18,958 bases of DNA. It comes from CAZCCC01 sp964535715 (GTDB lineage: Bacteria; Patescibacteriota; Patescibacteriia; Buchananbacterales; UBA6539). A program made the position numbers and the translations under genes. Shown in pieces: positions 6,362-13,768 of this stretch. Location of the stretch: the NCBI GenBank assembly GCA_964535715.1, contig CAZHUO010000024.1, positions 1 to 18,958 on the forward strand, written 5' to 3'. A model generated the notes under the pieces. That model did not search any database and was not told the DNA's origin. It worked only from the letters and a program-made list of their open reading frames with translations. The first letter of the stretch is position 1, and every line of letters begins with the position of its first letter.

Positions 6362-8602
6362 TTATTTTTTATGGCGGTTGAAAAAGCCACCACTTTTTTT
6401 GCTGTCATTTCGACTATCGTTTCGGCTGTCATTTCTAAAGCTTGCGCTGCTTGAGCCGCTTTGATTTTCCGGCCTTGGTTTTAACGCTTTCATTGAAAGA
6501 TTTATTCTGCCTTTTTCATCAATGCTTATGACTTTTACTTTTACCGTATCGCCGATGTTAACAACGTCTTTAACATTATTTACTCTTTGCCAGTCAAATT
6601 CGGAAATATGAATCAGGCCTTCCTGACCTGGCAAAATTTCAACCATCGCGCCGAAATCGAAAAGTCGGCTTACCTTTCCTTCAAAAGTTTCTCCCACTTC
6701 CACCTCGCGGACAATATTTTTAATCCATTCAACAGCCTTGTCTTTGTCGGAACCGCTTACGGCAGTAACCATAACCAGCCCGTCCGGCTCAATGTCAATC
6801 TGGACTCCAGTTTCTTCAATAATCTTATTAATAATCTTTCCACCGGGACCGATTACTTCGCGGATTTTATCCGGATTGATTTTGAATGAAATAATTCTTG
6901 GGGCATATTCTGAAAGTTCAGGATTGTATTGGGAAATTATTTTATCCATTTCCTTAATTACTTCAAGCCGAGCCTTCAAGCCCTGCTTTAATGTCTCTTT
7001 AACAACATCCAAAGGCAATCCGTTTGTTTTTGTATCAAGCTGAATTGCAGTAATTCCGTCTTTGGTTCCGGCTATCTTAAAGTCCATTCCTCCATTGCCG
7101 TCTTCCAAATCCTGCAAATCAGTCAGCACTTTATATTTATTATTTTTTTCGTCTGATGCCAGTCCCATGGCGATTCCGGCAACCGCTTTTTTAAGCGGCA
7201 CGCCCGCATCCATTAAAGCCAAGCTTGTGCCGCAAGTTGAAGCCATTGAAGAAGATCCGTTTGAACCTAAAACTTCCGAAACCACTCTGACCGTATATGG
7301 AAAATCCTCTTTTTCCGGCAACATCAAGCGAACCGCTTTTTCCGCTAAAGCACCATGGCCGATGTCGCGCCTGCTTGGTCCAAATATCCTGCCGGTTTCA
7401 CCGACTGAATATGGCGGAAAATTATAATGATGCATAAATCTTTTTTTGCCGCTTTCTTCCAAGCCTTCCAAAAACTGTTCATCGCCAGGCGCGCCCAATG
7501 TTACAACTGATAAAACTTGAGTTTCACCGCGATTAAATAAGGCGGAACCGTGAGTTCGCGGCAAAATGCTGACTTTCATGCTCAATTGCCTGATTTCATC
7601 AAGTTTTCTGCCGTCAACTCTTTTGTCTTCATCTAAAATCGCCCGGGTAACTTCTTTTTCGATATATTCTTCAACCAAAGGCAAAACTTTTTTCCGCCGG
7701 TCTTTGCCGACTCCTTCTGATTCCAAAAATTTGTCTAGATCCTCTTTGCCTTTTACTAAAGCCTTTTTCCTTTCTGACTTAGTGGTTAATTTTTTATCAA
7801 ATAAAATTTTAGGAATATTTTCTCCAATCCAATTTTCGGCTTTTTTGATTAATTCGGCGTCTGTCTGGGAATTCTCACTTTCTTCGATTTCGGCTGATTT
7901 GATTTCCGGGCTGATTTTTTCTATTCCAATTTCTTTTGCCACTTCTTCAATGAATTTTGTCAATTTGCTGATATGTTTTAAGGAAAATTCAATTGCATCA
8001 TAAGCAACCTCCTCGTTTACTTCATGCCCTTCGCATTCAAGCATTAAAAGCTTATTGTCAATTCCAGCAACAATAAAATCCATTTCGCTTTTTAATCTGG
8101 CTTCAAAAGACGGATTTAAAACCCATTCGCCATCTATTCGGCCGATCCTCAATCCAGCCAACGGCCCATTCCAGGGAATATTGGAAATTGAAAGGGCAAT
8201 TGAAGCAGCAATTAATCCGATTGCGTCAGAGTCATTTTCCTGATCAAATGACAAAACGGTTAAAACCACTTGAACTTCGTTTTTAATTTCTTTGGGAAAC
8301 AATGGCCGAATCGCCCGGTCAACCAAGCGAGACGTTAAAATCGCCTCGTCAGATGGCCGGCCTTCCCGCTTTATCCAGCGGCTGCCTTTGATTTTTCCGG
8401 CCGCATACAGCCTTTCTTCATAATCAACTGAAAGCGGAAAATAATCGACTCCTTCGCGAATACCGCCCATAACTGCCGTTGCTAAAACAACCGTGCCTCC
8501 ATAAGACACGGTACAAGAGCCGTTGGCTTGTAAAGCCAGCTCGCCTGTTTCAACTGTTAATTTTTTTCCGGCAAAATCAGTTTCAAACTTTTTTTTGCTC
8601 AT
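6362..8602 (-). CDS. pnp: Polyribonucleotide nucleotidyltransferase (PNPase)
   Basis: PNPase degrades RNA 3' to 5' by phosphorolysis as a ring-shaped trimer and can add tails in reverse. I start at the ATG at 8602, preceded by AAAGGA at five bases, giving 746 residues; an in-frame ATG 13 codons earlier has no such site. Domains: first RNase PH core (about 5-220), all-helical linker (about 235-320), second RNase PH core (about 325-560) with RVDGRKLDEIR (328-338) and the catalytic set D501, D507, K509 in EDGNGGMDFKIAG, KH domain with GPGG (585-588), and S1 domain (about 640-705). The tail carries three RNDS repeats (723-734) and ends in a basic patch, possibly an RNA-binding extension. It is third in the operon after rpsO and the NYN gene. 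Length and residues indicate a functional enzyme. Confidence 0.97.
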   Translation of the reverse strand: MSKKKFETDFAGKKLTVETGELALQANGSCTVSYGGTVVLATAVMGGIREGVDYFPLSVDYEERLYAAGKIKGSRWIKREGRPSDEAILTSRLVDRAIRPLFPKEIKNEVQVVLTVLSFDQENDSDAIGLIAASIALSISNIPWNGPLAGLRIGRIDGEWVLNPSFEARLKSEMDFIVAGIDNKLLMLECEGHEVNEEVAYDAIEFSLKHISKLTKFIEEVAKEIGIEKISPEIKSAEIEESENSQTDAELIKKAENWIGENIPKILFDKKLTTKSERKKALVKGKEDLDKFLESEGVGKDRRKKVLPLVEEYIEKEVTRAILDEDKRVDGRKLDEIRQLSMKVSILPRTHGSALFNRGETQVLSVVTLGAPGDEQFLEGLEESGKKRFMHHYNFPPYSVGETGRIFGPSRRDIGHGALAEKAVRLMLPEKEDFPYTVRVVSEVLGSNGSSSMASTCGTSLALMDAGVPLKKAVAGIAMGLASDEKNNKYKVLTDLQDLEDGNGGMDFKIAGTKDGITAIQLDTKTNGLPLDVVKETLKQGLKARLEVIKEMDKIISQYNPELSEYAPRIISFKINPDKIREVIGPGGKIINKIIEETGVQIDIEPDGLVMVTAVSGSDKDKAVEWIKNIVREVEVGETFEGKVSRLFDFGAMVEILPGQEGLIHISEFDWQRVNNVKDVVNIGDTVKVKVISIDEKGRINLSMKALKPRPENQSGSSSASFRNDSRNDSRNDSKKSGGFFNRHKK

Positions 8603-8717
8603 AAAAATCCTTTCAAGCCAAGTTGTCATTTTACACGTCACTAGTAATTATCTAGTCCGATACAAATCGGCACAAATAGCTACTAACAACGTTTAAACAA
8701 AACGGCTTATTAATTAA

Positions 8718-9272
8718 TTATTTTCTTTGGGTTAATTTTTTTAAGCCCGGAATCAGGCTTATTCCCTTACTGTCTTTAATAAGATATTTTCTCGTATCCT
8801 GCCCTAAATCAATGTAATCATCAACAGCTTCAATTAATTTAGCTGACGTTGTTTTACCAAAAGCGATTACTTCAATTTGACAGCCTTTATTTTCTTTCAA
8901 ATAAGTGACTAAAGGTATGTAATCGCCGTCGCCAGAAACCAAAATAATGCTATCAAGCTTATCAGCCATTTTAATCGCATCCATTGCAATGCCGACATCC
9001 CAGTCGGCTTTTTTAGCGCCGCCGGCAAAAACCTGTAAATCTTTTGCTTTGACTTCAAATCCCTGCAATTCCAAAGCACCCAGAAAACCTCTCTCCTCTC
9101 CGGATTCGGATCTAATTACATAAGTAATCGCCCGAATCAGCTTTCTTCCGGCCACTGCGGTCTTTAAAACTTCTTTGAAATTCACCTTTGATCCGTATAA
9201 ATTTTTTGCGGAATGATACATGTTGGCAACATCAACAAAAACTCCAACACGCTGATCTTTATGTTTAATCAT
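8718..9272 (-). CDS. NYN-domain (LabA/DUF88-type, PIN-like) putative RNase
   Basis: The 184-residue protein is essentially one NYN domain. Acidic residues expected at the metal-dependent active site are present: D14 in VFVDVANMYH, D90/D92 in KADWDVGIAMD, and D115/D117 in SGDGDY, with the 'SIILVSGDGDYIPLV' strand typical of LabA-like members. These proteins are PIN-fold relatives thought or shown to be RNases, but substrates differ widely. The gene lies between rpsO and pnp, a pair that is adjacent in many bacteria, with 44 bp to rpsO and 115 bp to pnp, which supports a job in RNA decay or processing. No Shine-Dalgarno precedes the ATG. The 8640-8717 gap contains small hairpins (such as CCGAT TTGT ATCGG) but no clear terminator. 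Confidence 0.85.
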   Translation of the reverse strand: MIKHKDQRVGVFVDVANMYHSAKNLYGSKVNFKEVLKTAVAGRKLIRAITYVIRSESGEERGFLGALELQGFEVKAKDLQVFAGGAKKADWDVGIAMDAIKMADKLDSIILVSGDGDYIPLVTYLKENKGCQIEVIAFGKTTSAKLIEAVDDYIDLGQDTRKYLIKDSKGISLIPGLKKLTQRK

Positions 9273-9316
9273 AAAATTATAATTTTTATTTTTATTTGTT
9301 ATTTGATTTAAAAAAA

Positions 9317-9667
9317 TTATTCTGCAATTTCTTCTTCAACAACTTCGGCAGCTTCAACATCGTCATCTAAAATTGCCTTCTTTTCATCCTCAGCAAAAAT
9401 AATAGCTTTCAGCTTAAGCGACTTGGTCAAATCCTGATAAGCTTTTTCATCTTCTCTTCTTAAATAATTTAAAAGCCGCCGTCTTTCTGCTACTTTCTTT
9501 AACAGTCCGCGGCGGGAAGAAAAATCTTTTTTATGGGTTTTTAAATGCTTGGTTAATTCTTTGATTTCCTCGGTTAATATGGCAATTTGAACCTGTGAGG
9601 AACCAGTGTCACTGCCATGAGTTTTATACTTTTCAATAATTTTCTCTTTTTTCTTCTTGTTTAACAT
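9317..9667 (-). CDS. rpsO: 30S ribosomal protein S15 (uS15) with acidic tail
   Basis: S15 binds the central domain of 16S rRNA early in 30S assembly and bridges the subunits. The core (MLNKKKKEKIIEKY..., then HGSDTGSSQVQIAILT, SRRGLLKKVAERRRLLNYL) is complete. I start at 9667, preceded by AGGAAAGG at ten bases; the frame is open 18 codons further upstream but without support. The product is 116 residues against about 89 in most bacteria. The extra part is a C-terminal tail rich in Asp/Glu/Ala (about 91-116), opposite in charge to the RNA-binding core. It is first in the rpsO-NYN-pnp-DUF3352-like operon, behind a strong promoter and a leader that may control translation. Confidence 0.95.
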   Translation of the reverse strand: MLNKKKKEKIIEKYKTHGSDTGSSQVQIAILTEEIKELTKHLKTHKKDFSSRRGLLKKVAERRRLLNYLRREDEKAYQDLTKSLKLKAIIFAEDEKKAILDDDVEAAEVVEEEIAE

Positions 9668-9751
9668 TTTAGCTTGGCCTTTCCTAAACGATTTTCCAAG
9701 CTTTGTCTGTAATTTTGGCAAAGCCGAGAAAACGTCATTAATATTAATTCA
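9668..9751 (-). promoter_or_regulatory. rpsO 5' leader with two competing hairpins
   Basis: In the 84-nt leader, GCTTTG/CAAAGC (plus 9719-9724 and 9700-9705) can form a 6-bp helix. AGCTTGG/CCAAGCT (plus 9696-9702 and 9671-9677) can form a 7-bp helix with the AGGAAAGG ribosome-binding site (9678-9685) in its loop. The helices share 9700-9702, so they compete. S15 represses its own mRNA in several bacteria through alternative leader folds; that this leader works so is inference. Confidence 0.45.
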
Positions 9752-9757
9752 TACTCA

Positions 9758-9786
9758 ACTATATCAAAATTATATCGACCTGTCAA
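9758..9786 (-). promoter_or_regulatory. Promoter of the rpsO operon
   Basis: Minus strand TTGACA (9781-9786), 17-bp spacer, TATAGT (9758-9763); expected start near 9751. The -35 box lies directly after the T-tract of the upstream gene's terminator. Confidence 0.8.
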
Positions 9787-9789
9787 TAG

Positions 9790-9816
9790 AAAAAAGACTA
9801 GAATATTCTCTAGTCT
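9790..9816 (-). terminator. Terminator overlapping the stop codon of the HExxH protein gene
   Basis: AGACTAGA and TCTAGTCT (plus 9809-9816 and 9795-9802) form an 8-bp stem followed by six T on the minus strand. The TAG stop codon at 9810-9812 is within the stem. Confidence 0.75.
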
Positions 9817-10652
9817 TCTAAATCTTTTTGGTAGAAATTGGCGTGTGAATACCAAAAAAATTCATTCCAAAGCGGACTTTCTTTGTTTTGCCCGCAAGCG
9901 ATCCATTGCTTGAAATATGCCAAATCAGATTCGGAAACTGGACAATTATATTTTTCAGCCAAAACCCTGATTGTTTTTTCGCAGGTCTGCGGCCAAACGT
10001 CTATTTCCTCGCCAATCAACCCCTTGACTGAAACTGATTTTTTATCCGGTAGATTCTTGACGAATGCCAAATGATCAAGCTCGTGAATGTACCCAATAAT
10101 CAAAGTTATTTCAATTCTTTTTTGCCAGTCTTTGGGGTTAGTAATTTTGATTTCAGCAACTACCGACATTAATGCCGGAACGCTGATTATCACTTCGGGT
10201 ACGCCGTCTTTGGTAACTTGGCTTGCACATACGGCATACCTGCCCTGATCAACTGCAGTCAAATAACGCTCGGATAAATCAACGCAGATTTTTTTCTGAT
10301 AGCGCTTTAAAATGCTTTCAGTTAAAAGACTAATCCGTTCGTTGATTTCCGAAATTGCATATTTTCCTGCCAACAACTTGTCAACCATCAACGTCTGAAA
10401 ATTCTTTTCCCAAAAATTATGGATTTCCACTTTTGAATATAGCGGATTCAGTAAATCAGTTTTTTCGGCTCGCATGACAAACAAATTTTTGGCCTGCAAA
10501 ATATCATTTTTTTGTCTGGTAAAAAAAGCAATTACTAAAGCGATTACAACAAAGAAAAATGTAACCAAAAAAATAATAATCGGCCAAATAAGCTTATTCT
10601 TTTTTTTTCGGGAAGTTATTTGTTTTTTTAATTTACTTTGTATATTTTTCAT
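9810..10652 (-). CDS. Membrane-anchored protein with HExxH motif, possible metallopeptidase
   Basis: I do not recognise the family. The 280-residue protein has a lysine-rich N-terminus, one transmembrane segment (about 22-46) and a soluble domain likely outside the cell. A zincin-type HELDH motif (H190, E191, H194) sits at the end of a hydrophobic helix (ITLIIGYIHELDHLAF). A GEEIDVW segment 21-22 residues later offers E215/E216 as a possible third zinc ligand, as in gluzincins. Five cysteines are scattered in the domain (residues 123, 142, 224, 237, 253). The start is well supported by AGAAGGG seven bases before the ATG. It is transcribed alone, divergently from the repeat-protein gene, and ends in a TAG inside its terminator. 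Peptidase activity is inference from the motif only. Confidence 0.6.
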   Translation of the reverse strand: MKNIQSKLKKQITSRKKKNKLIWPIIIFLVTFFFVVIALVIAFFTRQKNDILQAKNLFVMRAEKTDLLNPLYSKVEIHNFWEKNFQTLMVDKLLAGKYAISEINERISLLTESILKRYQKKICVDLSERYLTAVDQGRYAVCASQVTKDGVPEVIISVPALMSVVAEIKITNPKDWQKRIEITLIIGYIHELDHLAFVKNLPDKKSVSVKGLIGEEIDVWPQTCEKTIRVLAEKYNCPVSESDLAYFKQWIACGQNKESPLWNEFFWYSHANFYQKDLED

Positions 10653-10744
10653 GTTTAAACCCTTCTTGAAATTTAAAGAACAAAACTTTAAAGAACCAAC
10701 AAACCAACTTACTATATTATAAACGCATTGTCAATGCTTTGTAC

Positions 10745-10773
10745 TTGGCAAAATCTTTTATGTGTCGTACAAT
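10745..10773 (+). promoter_or_regulatory. Promoter of the repeat-protein/xer unit, leaderless
   Basis: TTGGCA (10745-10750), 17-bp spacer, TACAAT (10768-10773). Only six bases separate the -10 box from the ATG at 10780, so transcription should begin at or within a base of the start codon, giving a leaderless mRNA. A GTG at 10762 in the same frame lies inside the promoter spacer and is rejected as a start. Confidence 0.7.
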
Positions 10774-10779
10774 ATACAT

Positions 10780-12327
10780 ATGAAACGACAATTTGAAGTA
10801 GGCGCTTATCAAGCTGATGAAAAAGAAAACTTTAATGCAGATAAAAGCGCTTTAAAATCTTTAATTGAAGCAGCCCGCAATTCTGATATCGCCGAAGATA
10901 AGCAAAACAAAAGACAGTTAGTTAAAGAATTACTCGCTCATGGTTTTGTTGACCGTGATTTTATTTTGGAATTGCTTAAAGATAATGGCTACAATAAAGA
11001 AACTCTGAAAGAATGGGAAACAAAAATACTAACAACAAAAGAAATTTTGGATGTGCTTATTCCTTTTTCAGCTGAAGCTTCAACGGGTAAAAAAGATGAA
11101 ACTCTTTATGATGAAATTGAAATTGCCGATGAAGATATGCCTACTATGGTTGAAATAGAGGATATGATTTTACCAACAGATGATGAACCTAAATTAAAAC
11201 CTGGTATAACTGAATATGAACCGCCAAAAACTATTCCCAGGACCAACATGCTGATAAAAATGCTTAAAGAATACGGTATTGAATCTAATGAATATATAAT
11301 AATTAGCGGCAGAAACAATCCGGATACTGTACGCCAGCAAAGTTATAAAATGTTTCTGTTGCCAAAAATAGATAAGATGGTATTTGTTTGCGATGAAGAA
11401 GGCAATGCTACTTTTATCCTTCATCAGCTGGCTGCTGATACTGATAATATAAAAAAAATTTACTCTTTGAAAAAATCAGAACTAAAAGTCATGAATGAAT
11501 TGGTTGATCAAATTAATTGGACAAATCAAAAAGAGTGGGAAGAACAAATTTTTGAAGCAATTACCAAAGAATCACCAATCAGCGGCAAAATCATTAATTG
11601 GAAAGAATTTATCCAGACTATTCGCGAGCAAATACAAATCAGCTCTCGAGAAAGGCCAAATCTGGTTGACCTTGAAACCTTAAAAGCCGAGGTTAGGGCC
11701 GCCGGGATTGATACTACATCCAAATATCAAGAAGAAAGAAACAACCATCCCGGTTGGCCGTCAACACCTGCCCGACACTATGGTGATAAATGGGTAAATT
11801 GGTATGATATATTTGGTCGGGAAAAACCACCGATTCTCGAAGAAAGAAAAAAACGTAGTTCAAAATACCTCGATTTTGAGACTCTTAAGATGGAAGTTAG
11901 AGTAGCTGGGATTTCAAACCAAATAGAGTATCGATTAGAACAAAAAAAACATCCCGATTGGCCGAGCGCCCCTTATGATCACTACAAAAAAGAATGGACT
12001 AATTTTTCTGATTTTTTCGGTCGGGAAAAAAAACAATTCCTTGACTTCCAAACTTTTAAGGCTGAAATTAGAGCTGCCGGAGTAAAAAATAAATACCAGT
12101 ATACAATACTCCAAAAACAGCACTCCGATTGGCCTTACCACCCAGAGAAACATTACAAAGACGACTGGACGGATTGGGACGAAGTATTGGGTATCAAAAA
12201 AGTTGATTTTCAAACCTTTATAGCTGAAGTTAAAAAAGCTGGCATAACCAGTAGCCAAAATTTCAAAGAACTTCAAAAACAACACCCTAATTGGCCACTA
12301 CACCCCGAGAGAGAATATCCAGAATAG
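10780..12327 (+). CDS. Repeat protein of unknown function, N-terminal part to premature TAG
   Basis: The frame runs 515 codons from the leaderless ATG to TAG at 12325-12327. Residues 1 to about 290 form an unrecognised region: a helical, charged part (about 1-110), an acidic linker rich in Asp/Glu (about 105-145), and a globular part with 'TNMLIKMLKEYGIES' and 'FLLPKIDKMVFVCDEEGNATFILH'. From about residue 295 come copies of a 55-residue repeat with the pattern (L/F)-D-(F/L)-x-T-(L/F)-K-x-E-V-x-x-A-G-I...Y...HPxWPxxPxxHYxxxWxxWxDFFGREK. This resembles the 'phage-integrase repeat unit' seen in front of some integrases. In the fourth copy the last conserved Trp codon TGG has become TAG. The frame continues without shift to 12699. 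The unit is followed by a tyrosine recombinase gene. TAG ends another gene in this window (9810), so recoding is unlikely. Confidence 0.75.
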   Translation: MKRQFEVGAYQADEKENFNADKSALKSLIEAARNSDIAEDKQNKRQLVKELLAHGFVDRDFILELLKDNGYNKETLKEWETKILTTKEILDVLIPFSAEASTGKKDETLYDEIEIADEDMPTMVEIEDMILPTDDEPKLKPGITEYEPPKTIPRTNMLIKMLKEYGIESNEYIIISGRNNPDTVRQQSYKMFLLPKIDKMVFVCDEEGNATFILHQLAADTDNIKKIYSLKKSELKVMNELVDQINWTNQKEWEEQIFEAITKESPISGKIINWKEFIQTIREQIQISSRERPNLVDLETLKAEVRAAGIDTTSKYQEERNNHPGWPSTPARHYGDKWVNWYDIFGREKPPILEERKKRSSKYLDFETLKMEVRVAGISNQIEYRLEQKKHPDWPSAPYDHYKKEWTNFSDFFGREKKQFLDFQTFKAEIRAAGVKNKYQYTILQKQHSDWPYHPEKHYKDDWTDWDEVLGIKKVDFQTFIAEVKKAGITSSQNFKELQKQHPNWPLHPEREYPE

Positions 12328-12696
12328 AAAAGCTGGCCAGATTTTTTTGGCCGTGAGAAACACGAATTTATTGACTTAGAAACCCTTCAAAAAAAAGCTG
12401 AAACAGCTGGCGTGAGAACCTATACTGAATACCAGGAAGAACAAAAAAACCATCCTAAGTGGCCATCTAACCCACAATCATTTTATCCGGAATGGAAAAG
12501 CTGGCCAGATTTTTTTGGCCGAGAAAAAAAATCACTTCTTAATTTGGCAGCCCTAAAAATTGAAGTTCAGGATGCGGGAGTTGATACCCCGGATCAATAC
12601 CGACGAGCCAAAAAAAATCATCCAACTTGGCCGTCTCATCCCGATCGATATCCGGGTTGGATCAGCTGGCATGACTTATTTGGTAAAAAAAATAAA
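11662..12696 (+). repeat. Six tandem ~55-residue W-rich coding repeats
   Basis: Repeat starts fall at about 11662, 11866, 12037, 12202, 12367 and 12535, spacings of 204, 171, 165, 165 and 168 bp. All are multiples of three. The first unit carries an extra lysine/glutamate-rich linker. Each unit has an N-terminal helix with an AG-(I/V) turn, an HPxWP motif and a C-terminal Wxx(F/L)FGREK. Confidence 0.85.
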
Positions 12697-12699
12697 TAA
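12328..12699 (+). pseudogene. Continuation of the repeat protein after the nonsense codon
   Basis: The 123 codons after the TAG are in the same frame. They complete repeat 4 (KSWPDFFGREK) and add repeats 5 and 6, ending LFGKKNK-TAA. A GTG at 12412 opens a possible 95-residue fragment, but no ribosome-binding site precedes it. The stretch GAAAAGCTGGCCAGATTTTT follows the TAG in repeat 4 and recurs after TGG in repeat 5, showing that a single G-to-A change made the stop and that the two repeats were copied recently. It is either a true disrupted gene, a mixed population, or a sequencing error. Confidence 0.7.
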
Positions 12700-12705
12700 T
12701 TAAAT

Positions 12706-13620
12706 ATGCAAAAACTAATTAGACAATTTCTTGAATACCTGGAAGTTGAACGCGGCCGAAGTTTAAATACCATCCAAAATTACAGCTTCTACCTCGAACG
12801 CTTTTTTAATTGGGCAAATATTTCTTCAGCCGGACAGATCACCTCTGACGTGATCCGTAACTACCGGCTCTGGCTAAACCGCCAAGCTGATAAATTCGGC
12901 CGGCCGCTGAAAAAATCCACCCAAAATTATCATTTGATAGCTTTGAGATCTTTTTTGAAATACCTCGCCAAACAAGATATTAAAACTTTGGCAGCGGAAA
13001 AAATTGAGCTGGCAAAAATGCCGGAACGGCAAGTGGAATTTCTGGAAGGCGATGACTTGGAAAGGATTTTGGAAGCGCCACTAAAAACAAACGAGGTAAA
13101 AATAATCCAGCTGCGCGACAAGGCAATTTTGGAAATGCTTTTTTCTACCGGCCTTCGTGTATCGGAAATTGCCAACTTAAAAAAAGATCAGATTAATTTG
13201 AATAAAGATGAATTTACAGTCCGGGGTAAAGGAGACAAACTTAGGGTTGTGTTTTTGTCCAATCAAACAAAATATTGGTTAAAACAATATTTAGAAGACA
13301 GACGCGATCTTTCCCCTTATCTATTCGTCCGCCATGACCGCGCCAAAGGCAAAAAGGATCCAGAAAATCTCACCCCCCGAAGTATTCAAAGGCTGATAAA
13401 AAAATATTCAAAAGCCGCCGGCATTACCAAAAAAGTCAGCCCACACACCATGCGCCACAGCTTTGCCACTGATTTGCTTATTAATGGCGCTGATATCCGC
13501 TCGGTCCAGGCGATGCTTGGCCACTCTTCCATTACGACAACCCAAATATATACTCATATAACTAATCAGCAGCTTCGGGAAGTATATAAAACATTCCATC
13601 AACGCAAGAAAAGGGATTGA
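12706..13620 (+). CDS. xerC/xerD-like: Xer-type tyrosine recombinase
   Basis: The 304-residue protein has an N-terminal SAM-like core-binding domain (about 1-90) and a C-terminal catalytic domain with the full set of tyrosine-recombinase residues: R151 (STGLRVSE), K175 (RGKGDK), H247 and R250 (PHTMRHSF), H273 (LGHSS) and the nucleophile Y282 (IYTH). Length and motifs are those of XerC/XerD/XerA enzymes that resolve chromosome dimers at dif, and this may be the genome's only Xer. Phage integrases are usually longer. It begins six bases after the repeat-protein frame ends, with no promoter or ribosome-binding site between, so the two are probably co-transcribed. No dif-like site was recognised nearby. 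The stop codon TGA overlaps the promoter of the tRNA cluster. Confidence 0.92.
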   Translation: MQKLIRQFLEYLEVERGRSLNTIQNYSFYLERFFNWANISSAGQITSDVIRNYRLWLNRQADKFGRPLKKSTQNYHLIALRSFLKYLAKQDIKTLAAEKIELAKMPERQVEFLEGDDLERILEAPLKTNEVKIIQLRDKAILEMLFSTGLRVSEIANLKKDQINLNKDEFTVRGKGDKLRVVFLSNQTKYWLKQYLEDRRDLSPYLFVRHDRAKGKKDPENLTPRSIQRLIKKYSKAAGITKKVSPHTMRHSFATDLLINGADIRSVQAMLGHSSITTTQIYTHITNQQLREVYKTFHQRKKRD

Positions 13621-13645
13621 CTTTAAGACAATTTTCTGCTAGAAT
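13617..13645 (+). promoter_or_regulatory. Promoter of the tRNA cluster
   Basis: TTGACT (13617-13622), 17-bp spacer, TAGAAT (13640-13645) preceded by TGC (extended -10). It overlaps the xer stop codon and would start about 155 nt before the first tRNA, across an AT-rich leader with TTTGAAA repeats (13720-13742). Confidence 0.7.
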
Positions 13646-13768
13646 CAGTCTATTCTTATAATTTTGAATAAATTTTTTTAATCAGAATTTTGAAACATTA
13701 AAAATTAAATTATTTAAAATTGATTTGAAATTTGAAATTCAGATTTTTAATATATTGTATCTGACTTG

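Noticed and set aside
7062..8003. Plus-strand open frames opposite pnp
   Set aside because: They mirror the codon structure of pnp, have no start signals and show no protein-family features.
9245..9272. Leaderless start for the NYN gene from a TATAAT near its ATG
   Set aside because: The box is only three bases from the ATG, too close for initiation at the start codon, and the operon promoter lies before rpsO.
10716..10735. Minus-strand promoter TTGACA...TATAGT for the HExxH gene
   Set aside because: The two boxes are only about 12 bp apart; a TATAAT nearby lacks a matching -35 box, so I do not list it.
12325..12327. TAG as a recoded sense codon
   Set aside because: TAG ends the gene at 9810 inside its terminator, and a TGG-to-TAG substitution explains the site fully.
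12328..12699. Independent gene starting at GTG 12412
   Set aside because: No ribosome-binding site or promoter; the segment is the in-frame continuation of the repeat protein and starts in the middle of a repeat.
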